Shown here piece by piece: positions 9,538 to 16,900 of a DNA stretch of 52,617 bases (position 1 is the stretch's first letter; every line of letters starts with the position of its first letter). The stretch lies in NCBI RefSeq assembly GCF_002860865.1, contig NZ_PKIE01000008.1, forward strand, positions 1 to 52,617. Reading direction: 5' to 3'. Below the pieces are notes generated by a model. The model worked only from the letters and a program-made list of their open reading frames with translations. It made no database searches and was not told the origin of the DNA. This DNA is from Streptococcus mitis. Lineage in GTDB: Bacteria; Bacillota; Bacilli; Lactobacillales; Streptococcaceae. The translations under genes were made by a program, and so were the position numbers.

Positions 9538-11043
9538 GTGAAAAAAATTAGCTTATTGCTAGCCAGTTTATGTGCCTTGTTTTTAGTGGCTTGTTCCAAT
9601 CAAAAGCAGGCAGATGGCAAATTAAATATCGTGACAACCTTTTATCCAGTCTATGAATTTACCAAGCAAGTCGCAGGAGATACTGCTAATGTAGAACTCC
9701 TCATCGGTGCTGGTACAGAACCCCATGAATACGAACCGTCTGCCAAGGCAGTTGCCAAAATCCAAGACGCAGATACCTTCGTTTATGAAAATGAAAACAT
9801 GGAAACATGGGTTCCTAAATTGCTAGATACTTTGGATAAGAAAAAGGTGAAAACCATCAAGGCGACAGGTGATATGTTGCTCTTGCCAGGTGGCGAGGAA
9901 GAAGAGGGCGACCATGACCATGGAGAAGAAGGTCATCACCATGAGTATGATCCCCATGTTTGGTTGTCACCAGTCCGTGCCATCAAACTTGTAGAGCACA
10001 TCCGTGATAGCTTGTCAGCAGATTATCCTGATAAAAAAGAGACCTTTGAGAAGAATGCAGCTGCCTATATCGAAAAATTGCAAGCCTTGGATAAGGCTTA
10101 TACAGAAGGCTTGTCTCAAGCCAAACAAAAGAGCTTTGTAACGCAACACGCAGCCTTTAACTACCTTGCCTTGGACTATGGACTCAAGCAAGTCGCAATC
10201 TCAGGCCTCTCTCCAGATGCAGAGCCATCAGCTGCACGTCTGGCAGAATTGACAGAGTACGTCAAGAAAAATAAAATCGCCTATATCTACTTTGAAGAAA
10301 ATGCTTCACAAGCCCTTGCTAACACACTTTCAAAAGAAGCAGGTGTCAAAACAGATGTTCTCAATCCTTTAGAAAGTCTGACAGAAGAAGATACCAAGGC
10401 GGGAGAAAATTACATCTCTATCATGGAGAAAAACCTCAAAGCTTTAAAACAAACAACAGACCAAGAAGGTCCAGCAATCGAGCCTGAAAAGGCAGAGGAT
10501 ACCAAGACAGTCCAAAATGGTTACTTTGAGGATGCAGACGTCAAGGACCGCACCTTGAGTGACTATGTAGGTAACTGGCAATCAGTTTATCCTTTCCTTG
10601 AAGATGGCACGTTTGATCAAGTCTTTGACTACAAGGCTAAGTTGACTGGTAAGATGACCCAGGCTGAGTACAAGGCTTATTATACAAAAGGCTATCAGAC
10701 AGATGTGACTAAGATTAACATTACTGATAACACTATGGAATTTGTTCAAGGTGGACAAAGTAAGAAATACACTTACAAGTATGTCGGTAAGAAAATATTG
10801 ACTTATAAGAAAGGCAATCGTGGTGTTCGCTTCCTCTTTGAAGCGACAGATGCGGACGCTGGACAATTCAAGTATGTTCAGTTTAGTGACCACAATATCG
10901 CCCCAGTTAAGGCAGAACATTTCCATATCTTCTTTGGAGGAACAAGCCAAGAAGCCCTCTTTGAAGAAATGGACAACTGGCCAACCTACTACCCAGATAA
11001 CCTATCTGGACAAGAAATCGCCCAAGAAATGTTGGCGCATTGA
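9538..11043 (+). CDS. adcA: AdcA, zinc-binding lipoprotein with C-terminal ZinT domain
   Basis: 501 residues from a GTG start. The lipobox LVAC (Cys19) marks a lipoprotein on the outer membrane face. Residues about 25-310 are a ZnuA-type solute-binding domain with the histidine/glutamate-rich loop GDHDHGEEGHHHEYDPH; about 325-501 is a ZinT domain (YVGNWQSVYPFLEDG, FHIFFGG). The two domains together capture zinc and hand it to AdcB/AdcC. It is the last gene of the operon and is followed at once by a terminator. Confidence 0.96.
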   Translation: MKKISLLLASLCALFLVACSNQKQADGKLNIVTTFYPVYEFTKQVAGDTANVELLIGAGTEPHEYEPSAKAVAKIQDADTFVYENENMETWVPKLLDTLDKKKVKTIKATGDMLLLPGGEEEEGDHDHGEEGHHHEYDPHVWLSPVRAIKLVEHIRDSLSADYPDKKETFEKNAAAYIEKLQALDKAYTEGLSQAKQKSFVTQHAAFNYLALDYGLKQVAISGLSPDAEPSAARLAELTEYVKKNKIAYIYFEENASQALANTLSKEAGVKTDVLNPLESLTEEDTKAGENYISIMEKNLKALKQTTDQEGPAIEPEKAEDTKTVQNGYFEDADVKDRTLSDYVGNWQSVYPFLEDGTFDQVFDYKAKLTGKMTQAEYKAYYTKGYQTDVTKINITDNTMEFVQGGQSKKYTYKYVGKKILTYKKGNRGVRFLFEATDADAGQFKYVQFSDHNIAPVKAEHFHIFFGGTSQEALFEEMDNWPTYYPDNLSGQEIAQEMLAH

Positions 11044-11048
11044 TGAGA

Positions 11049-11081
11049 AACCGACTAGTTCATAGGAGCTAGTCGGTTTTT
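11049..11081 (+). terminator. Terminator of the adc operon
   Basis: AACCGACTAG (11049-11058) pairs perfectly with CTAGTCGGTT (11069-11078), followed by a T run, 5 bases after the adcA stop. Confidence 0.9.
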
Positions 11082-11142
11082 GGATACTAGATGGCTAATT
11101 TCATTATAGATCTTTCAGAACTTTAAACAATAAATAAAACTC

Positions 11143-11171
11143 TTGAAATATCGGGGTTTATATGCTAGAAT
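11143..11171 (+). promoter_or_regulatory. Promoter of the antitoxin RNA
   Basis: TTGAAA (11143-11148), 17-base spacer, TAGAAT (11166-11171). It faces the toxin gene, as in Fst par loci. Confidence 0.6.
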
Positions 11172-11177
11172 GTAGTT

Positions 11178-11238
11178 AATTGATAAGGTTCATTAGAACA
11201 CCAAAGCCCCTAACTACTGCCATAGTTAAGGGCTTTTT
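11178..11238 (+). ncRNA. Predicted antisense antitoxin RNA (RNA II-like) of the Fst locus
   Basis: The predicted transcript, about 60 nt, runs from just after the promoter to the hairpin at 11203-11236. TGATAAGGTTCATTAG (11181-11196) recurs at 11373-11388 as TGATAAGGCTCATTAG (15/16), overlapping the toxin start on the opposite strand. The RNA would therefore base-pair with the toxin translation-initiation region, as RNA II does with RNA I in the enterococcal par locus. Ends are predicted, not measured. Confidence 0.6.
11203..11238. terminator. Shared bidirectional terminator of the Fst-type locus
   Basis: AAAGCCCCTAACTA (11203-11216) pairs with TAGTTAAGGGCTTT (11223-11236), one mismatch, with T runs on the plus side and a short one on the minus side. 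It can end both convergent RNAs and would give them complementary 3' ends. Confidence 0.75.
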
Positions 11239-11286
11239 TGACGTATCTTAGCGATTTAACGGGTGCTGATAGGCTAGTCACTCGGT

Positions 11287-11385
11287 CTAGTCCTTACTAT
11301 CTAGCCATCTGCAGACGAAATACAAGATAATTCCTGCTATGACATCCGCTATAATAGTAAGAGCGAGCTCTATGATAAGGCTCAT
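11287..11385 (-). CDS. Fst/Ldr-type type I toxin peptide
   Basis: A 32-residue peptide, too short for usual ORF calling: MSLIIELALTI begins it, a hydrophobic segment covers about residues 3-25, and it ends WLDSKD. The single span followed by Trp-Leu-Asp and a charged tail is the Fst family pattern (membrane-acting toxic peptides of type I systems). AGGAGGTG lies 6 bases before the ATG. The start region is covered by a 16-base repeat complementary to the antisense RNA. Such loci stabilise the DNA that carries them; the role of chromosomal copies is unclear. Confidence 0.8.
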   Translation of the reverse strand: MSLIIELALTIIADVIAGIILYFVCRWLDSKD

Positions 11386-11421
11386 TAGTTTCACCTCCTC
11401 TCACGAACCCATAGGAACGTA

Positions 11422-11472
11422 ATCGGTAACCGATGACAAAAATAGTATACCACACTACATTTAGATCATCAA
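11422..11472 (-). promoter_or_regulatory. Toxin RNA promoter and 5' leader stem
   Basis: On the minus strand: TTGATG (11472-11467), 17-base spacer, TATACT (11449-11444). The leader just downstream contains the palindrome ATCGGTtACCGAT (11434-11422), like the 5' stem that restricts ribosome access in fst RNA I. Confidence 0.65.
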
Positions 11473-11572
11473 GATTGCTTAATTCTTGAAGTATAGGGGA
11501 TAGGCAAAAAATCGTTAAAATCAAAAAACGTATAGTATCAGATGTATAAAAGCTTGATGTTATATTAATTAT

Positions 11573-11625
11573 AAAAGTGGATAGGAAAGTTTTCTGATTA
11601 TCAGAATTCCCTCCTATCCACTTTT
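11573..11625. terminator. Terminator of the acid phosphatase gene
   Basis: AAAAGTGGATAGGA (11573-11586) and TCCTATCCACTTTT (11612-11625) form a perfect 14-bp stem. The loop holds a second perfect palindrome TTCTGATtATCAGAA. T runs occur on both sides; it lies 48 bases beyond the end of the minus-strand gene. Confidence 0.85.
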
Positions 11626-11673
11626 TGAAGATTGTAAGTTAGCCTAATTTTATGTAGAATCAGCTTATTTGTT

Positions 11674-12531
11674 TTATTTATCAAAACCTTGCAAGGCTTT
11701 TTGTCGTTCTTCTACTTGACCTTTAGCATCTAGTTTGTTACCACCGTATACAGCTGATTCCCATGATCCGTACATTGGATTTGGGAAGATGATGAATTTT
11801 TCACCGAATTCTTTTTGCAATTCTTCAAGTTGTTTATTACGGTCAGATTCAGAAGTCTTAGAAAAATCTGCAAAGTCTACGAGGTTATCACCAAATAATA
11901 AGATAAGATTTGTTTTTTCTTGAACTTTTTGGCGACGACCTTCTTTGGATTTTACACCACTTTCTAAGAACATGAGATGATCACGTCCTTGAACAGGAAT
12001 TCCTTCACTTTCAAGATTTTTAATAGTAGCATCTACTTGATTAGCTGAGCGGTCAGAAATATAGTAGATTTGGACACCGTTTTGATCAGCAAACTGAAGA
12101 AAATCCTTGGCACCTGGGACGGCTTTTGCTGCAGCTTTTTGAACCCAAACATCCCAATTTTCGGGTGTGAATGCTGTACCATCTTTGACATTTTGTACTT
12201 GATAAGGGCTATTATCTAGGACAGTTTCATCCAAGTCTAAAACGATAGAGTAAGGTTTGTCTGATTCTGTTTTGAGCAATTCCTTTAGGTGATTTGTTGC
12301 AACGTTATAACCCTGTATGTATAAAGCTTTAGTTTCAGCTGATTTTTGATACCAAAGAGTTGACATAGTGTTTTCTCTTGACCGTAGTTGGTCATATGTC
12401 AATGTAATCTGATTATCAGATGAGCTATTATTGTTTGTCTGTGTTTCTGTAGACTTTGTTGCACAACTAGCCAATAAGACGACAGAAGCAAGTGTAGAAA
12501 GGATTGTAACAGTAGTTTTTGCTGTTTTCAT
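11674..12531 (-). CDS. Lipoprotein e(P4)-family acid phosphatase / 5'-nucleotidase
   Basis: 285 residues from the ATG at 12531 (AGGAG upstream), preferred over an upstream in-frame start that adds MNRRYF. The lipobox LLASC gives lipidation at Cys23. The HAD-fold catalytic motif is VLDLDETVLDNS at about residues 98-109 (nucleophile Asp and acid/base Asp); later motifs are YYISDRS and LLFGDNLVDF. Family members hydrolyse nucleotides and phosphomonoesters outside the cell, allowing scavenging of NAD or nucleosides; the exact substrate here is not shown. It is a single-gene unit with its own terminator. Confidence 0.9.
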   Translation of the reverse strand: MKTAKTTVTILSTLASVVLLASCATKSTETQTNNNSSSDNQITLTYDQLRSRENTMSTLWYQKSAETKALYIQGYNVATNHLKELLKTESDKPYSIVLDLDETVLDNSPYQVQNVKDGTAFTPENWDVWVQKAAAKAVPGAKDFLQFADQNGVQIYYISDRSANQVDATIKNLESEGIPVQGRDHLMFLESGVKSKEGRRQKVQEKTNLILLFGDNLVDFADFSKTSESDRNKQLEELQKEFGEKFIIFPNPMYGSWESAVYGGNKLDAKGQVEERQKALQGFDK

Positions 12532-12645
12532 GAAATATCTCCTATTCATTCATTTCAATAAATAGTATAGCACGAGAGAAAAGTTAAGGCAAGTTATTCC
12601 CTGACTATTGATGTAGATTTTATAGAAGTTAATGTAATGAAAAAA

Positions 12646-12705
12646 GCGATTACTAACTTGAAATGTAGTTTCACCTCTAATTATTGACATTTCAGGAAAA
12701 ATCGC
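12646..12705. repeat. Large hairpin between divergent genes
   Basis: GCGATT/AATCGC (12646-12651, 12700-12705) enclose TGAAATGT/ACATTTCA (12659-12666, 12687-12694). It lies upstream of both the acid phosphatase and the SPFH gene, so it is not a simple terminator. It could be a degenerate mobile repeat or a small structured RNA. Confidence 0.4.
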
Positions 12706-12713
12706 AGTAAAAA

Positions 12714-12743
12714 TTACACAGCCTTCTTTAAATGTGCTATAAT
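12714..12743 (+). promoter_or_regulatory. Promoter of the SPFH gene
   Basis: Extended -10 TGCTATAAT (TATAAT at 12738-12743) with a weak TTACAC at 12714-12719, 31 bases before the start codon. Confidence 0.6.
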
Positions 12744-12773
12744 ACAGGAAAAATAATAATGGAGGTCACGATA

Positions 12774-13673
12774 ATGGCAACATTTTTGATGATTTTTGTG
12801 GTGGTTTGTGTGCTCCTATTGGTGATAGTCACACTGAGTACAGTTTATGTGGTTCGTCAGCAGTCGGTGGCGATTATTGAACGCTTTGGGAAATATCAAA
12901 AGGTTGCCAATAGCGGTATTCATATTCGCTTGCCTTTTGGAATTGACTCGATTGCAGCGCGGATTCAGTTGCGCTTGTTGCAAAGCGATATTGTGGTTGA
13001 GACCAAGACCAAGGACAATGTGTTCGTTATGATGAATGTAGCGACCCAGTACCGTGTCAATGAGCAGAGCGTAACAGATGCCTACTATAAACTCATGCGT
13101 CCAGAATCTCAGATTAAATCTTATATCGAAGATGCCCTTCGCTCTTCCGTTCCCAAATTAACCTTGGACGAACTGTTTGAGAAAAAAGATGAGATTGCCC
13201 TTGAGGTTCAACACCAAGTGGCGGAAGAAATGACAACCTACGGCTACATTATCGTGAAAACCTTGATTACCAAGGTCGAACCAGATGCAGAAGTCAAGCA
13301 ATCCATGAATGAAATCAATGCGGCGCAACGTAAGCGGGTCGCAGCGCAAGAATTGGCGGAAGCCGATAAGATTAAAATCGTCACTGCAGCTGAAGCCGAA
13401 GCAGAAAAAGACCGCCTTCATGGTGTGGGGATTGCCCAACAGCGTAAGGCGATTGTGGATGGATTGGCAGAGTCTATCACAGAACTCAAGGAAGCAAATG
13501 TTGGCATGACAGAAGAACAAATCATGTCCATCCTCTTGACCAACCAGTATTTGGATACCTTGAATACCTTTGCCTCTAAAGGAAACCAGACTATCTTTTT
13601 ACCAAATACGCCAAATGGTGTTGATGATATCCGTACACAAATCTTGTCAGCCCTCCGTGCTGAGAAGAAATAA
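12774..13673 (+). CDS. SPFH/Band 7 (stomatin-like) membrane protein
   Basis: 299 residues from ATG 12774 with GGAGGT 7 bases upstream. A hydrophobic N-terminus (residues 3-24) is followed by the SPFH domain (VRQQSVAIIERFGKYQKV onward, about 26-190) and an alanine/glutamate-rich coiled-coil segment (about 185-225) used for oligomerisation. Such proteins form membrane microdomain scaffolds. The gene stands alone between its own promoter and terminator; no NfeD-type partner is adjacent. Function in streptococci is not established. Confidence 0.9.
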   Translation: MATFLMIFVVVCVLLLVIVTLSTVYVVRQQSVAIIERFGKYQKVANSGIHIRLPFGIDSIAARIQLRLLQSDIVVETKTKDNVFVMMNVATQYRVNEQSVTDAYYKLMRPESQIKSYIEDALRSSVPKLTLDELFEKKDEIALEVQHQVAEEMTTYGYIIVKTLITKVEPDAEVKQSMNEINAAQRKRVAAQELAEADKIKIVTAAEAEAEKDRLHGVGIAQQRKAIVDGLAESITELKEANVGMTEEQIMSILLTNQYLDTLNTFASKGNQTIFLPNTPNGVDDIRTQILSALRAEKK

Positions 13674-13679
13674 TAGACT

Positions 13680-13705
13680 AAAGAGCTTGGCAACAGGCTC
13701 TTTTT
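13680..13705 (+). terminator. Terminator of the SPFH gene
   Basis: AAAGAGC (13680-13686), GCTCTTT (13697-13703), then T residues; 6 bases after the stop. Confidence 0.8.
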
Positions 13706-13749
13706 GCATTGCATTTGTTAAGAAAAGCAAAGAACATTGATATACATTT

Positions 13750-13854
13750 ATACTCAATGAAAATCAAAGAGCAAACTAGGAAGCTAGCCGCAGGCTGTAC
13801 TTGAGTACGGTAAGGCGAAGCTGACGTGGTTTGAATTTGATTTTTGAAGAGTAT
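13750..13854 (-). repeat. BOX element (A-C form)
   Basis: Starts TACTCAATGAAAATCAAAGA (boxC end), continues GCTGACGTGGTTTGAA and ends GAAGAGTAT (boxA end), so boxA to boxC reads on the minus strand. BoxB is essentially absent. BOX elements are short, non-autonomous repeats scattered in S. pneumoniae and S. mitis genomes. Confidence 0.85.
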
Positions 13855-13918
13855 TAAATAAAAATTATTGTATGTTGTCCCCCTTAACTTGGAATGATAA
13901 GGGAATAACTAGAAAGAT

Positions 13919-13947
13919 TTGTGAATACAAACTATTTCTGATATACT
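13919..13947 (+). promoter_or_regulatory. Promoter of the zinc metalloprotease gene
   Basis: TTGTGA (13919-13924), 17-base spacer, extended -10 TGATATACT (TATACT at 13942-13947), 35 bases before the ATG. Confidence 0.65.
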
Positions 13948-13981
13948 AAATATACAGTAATAATGAATGATAGGATATGGG

Positions 13982-16900
13982 ATGAAAGAATTTCAATTTG
14001 AGAGAAAGCAGCGTTTTTCTTTGAGGAAATATACAATAGGAGCTTGTTCGGTCTTGCTAGGAACGAGTTTATTTTTTGCTGGTATGGGTGCTCAACCTGC
14101 ACAGGCTACAGAAACGAGTTCAACACTAATTTCAAGTCATTATTTGGATGAGCAGGATTTATCTGAAAAGCTAAAATCTGAGTTGCAATGGTTTGAAGAA
14201 AATAAGATTGAGGTAAAAGAGGGAAAAGAATACTACTTTATCTATCGAAAATTGGCTACAAGATTACCAGAAACAGGTCTGTTTTCTAATGATGGGATGT
14301 TTATCTTGGGAGCAGGATTATTATTGCTTTCCTTCACTTTAATCAAGAGAAAAAAGGGAGCGTCTTACTTCCTTGTGACAGCCTTTGCTGTTGGTGGCTT
14401 GGGAGCATCCATCTCTGCTTTAGAAAATCTGGTAGAATTGCAACCAGTCCTTGTTAAGAGAGTAGAAGGTCAGTTTTTACCAAGTCCTGAAACAGTTCAA
14501 GGATATGAATTTACGGGATATTATTTGGTAAGAGATAGTGCTAGTAAGGAACTTTCTGTTGATAAGGTAGAGTCGCCAGCATTATCTCAAAAGGAGGAAA
14601 GTTCAGAACCTCAATCTAAGAAGATTGTACCACAGACTACATCTCATTTTAGTTCGACTAAAGATCTTGTGCAATCTCCTCAACCATCTTACGCAGTTGA
14701 GCCTGTTTTAAATCCAACTTCTGAAAAAAGTATGAATATTGAGTCTAAAAAAGTACCAGATGAAGGAATGAAAACTGTTATTGAAGACAAGCCAGAACTG
14801 GAAGTTAGGATAGGGGAGATAGAGTTTGAAACTCAATTTCAGTCTGACCCAACTCTGGCTAAGGGAGAAAAAAGAATTTCTATAGAAGGTGCCAAGGGAC
14901 AAGAACGAATCTTAACAGAAGTAAGGGTTGTCGATGGTGTGGTTACGCGAAATGAAGTAGGGAGAGAAGTGCTTCGTGAACCAGTTGCTCAGGTGATTTT
15001 GGTCGGGGCAAAAGAGAAGGAACTTCAAGAAAATGGTATAAGCCTAGCCCCGGAAGTCCAACCACCTCTTCCGTCTTATGAGGGCGGTGTTTCCGGCGAA
15101 TCCTTGGTGGAACCGTCCCTTCCATCTTATGAAGGCGGTGTTTCCGGTGAGTCCTTGGTAGAACCAGCGCTTCCGTCTTATGAAGGCGGTGTTTCCGGTG
15201 AGCCTTCGGTAGAGCCGTCTCTTCCGTCTTATGAAGGCGGTGTTTCCGGTGAATCCTTGGTGGAGCCGTCCCTTCCATCTTATGAAGGTGGTGTTTCCGG
15301 CGAATCCTTGGTAGAACCAGTGCTTCCGTCTTATGAAGGCGGTGTTTCCGGTGCATCCTTGGTGGAACCGTCCCTTCCCTCTTATGAGGGTGGTGTTTCC
15401 GGTGAGCCTTCGGTAGAGCCGTCTCTTCCCTCTTATGAGGGCGGTGTTTTCGGCGAGTCCTTGGTGGAACCGTCCCTTCCGTCTTATGAAGGTGGTGTTT
15501 CTGGCGAATCCTTGGTGGAACCGACCCTTCCCTCTTATGAAGGTGGTGTTTCTGGCGAATCCTTGGTAGAACCAGCGCTTCCGTCTTATGAAGGCGGTGT
15601 TTCCGGTGAGCCTTCGGTAGAGTCGTCTCTTCCGTCTTATGAAGGTGGCGTTTCCGGTGAGCCTGAGATACAGGAGGCTCTCCCAGAGTACAAAGAAGAC
15701 ACTCAACTTCCTCAGACCAAAGTGGAGACCAAAGCTGTTCCTTATGAAACCGTTTATGAAAAGAATGAGGAACTAGACCACGGCGTTACAAGAGTAAAAA
15801 TTCCGAGTGTTGAGGGACAAGAACAAGTTACTACTACCTATACTAAAGATCAAGCAAGTGGAAATATTTCTGAGCATAAAACTGTCAAAATAGTAGTTAA
15901 CAAAGTTGATCAAGTTGTAGAAGTTGGAACTAAACCGAGTGTTGAAACTACTGTCCTATCTCATAAAACGATTTACCAAGTGAATCCTGCTTTGGAGTTC
16001 AGACGACAGGAAGTAGCGGTTGCAGGGCATGATGGTTCGGTGGAAACTAGGACGACTTATCAACTAGACAAGGCAACAGGTCAGGTGACGGTATCTGACA
16101 CTACTAGACAAGTAAATCCAGCAGTCGATAAAGTGATTCAAGTTGGTAATGTGGAAAAAGTAATACAACCGATTGCTGTTATTGAGGAGCGAAGAGAGGA
16201 TTCTTTACTTGCTAAAAATATAGAAAAGGTAGTCTCTGAAGGAGAAGTTGGTGAGAATACACTTACCAGAACATACGCTATCAATGAACAAACTGGTGAA
16301 TTGGTTAATCCTCAAGAAGTGAGTCAAATAACAAAGCCAATGAAACCGAGAGTTGTTTTAGTTGGTAGTCAGGAGGATAAACCACACTTGCTTCCAGCTA
16401 ATAGTGAGAGAGAAGATGCTGTGGATGTGTCTGCTCTGACCACAAGCGCGAGGTCAGTAGACTTCTTACATGACAGTAAACTAAAAGAACAGTTGGAGCC
16501 TGTCTATGATCCTCGAGATATTATAACAAAGAGAATTGCGCTCAGAAAAACACACCCAAATATCACCGACCAAGAAGTCAAAGATATGTTGCGCACAGAG
16601 TATCTTCAAAAACTATCGATTCAAGAAAGTTTTGATCAGATGAAGACGCAAGCTGAGTCAAGTTTCAAAAAGATAGCCTCGCATACATTGGGAATTATAG
16701 GAGATACCCCTGAAAATCGCAGCAAGGTCAAACAAGAGCTGGAGCAATACAAAGAGCAGATCTTGTTGGGACTGTCTTATATCAATCGTTTTTATAATAT
16801 TCAATTTGGGGACACGAATATTCGTGATATTCTGGCCTTTAATCCAAGCTCATTTGGCAATAAGACAATGACCGCCTTGGATAGTTTGAAAAAATTAGGA

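Noticed and set aside
15068..15679. CRISPR-like regular repeats
   Set aside because: Direct tandem units without spacers that stay in one protein frame; no cas genes.
14943..15706. Two long minus-strand frames (137 and 220 codons) inside the metalloprotease repeats
   Set aside because: They are produced by the 51-bp periodicity of the plus-strand gene; no ribosome sites and no independent similarity.
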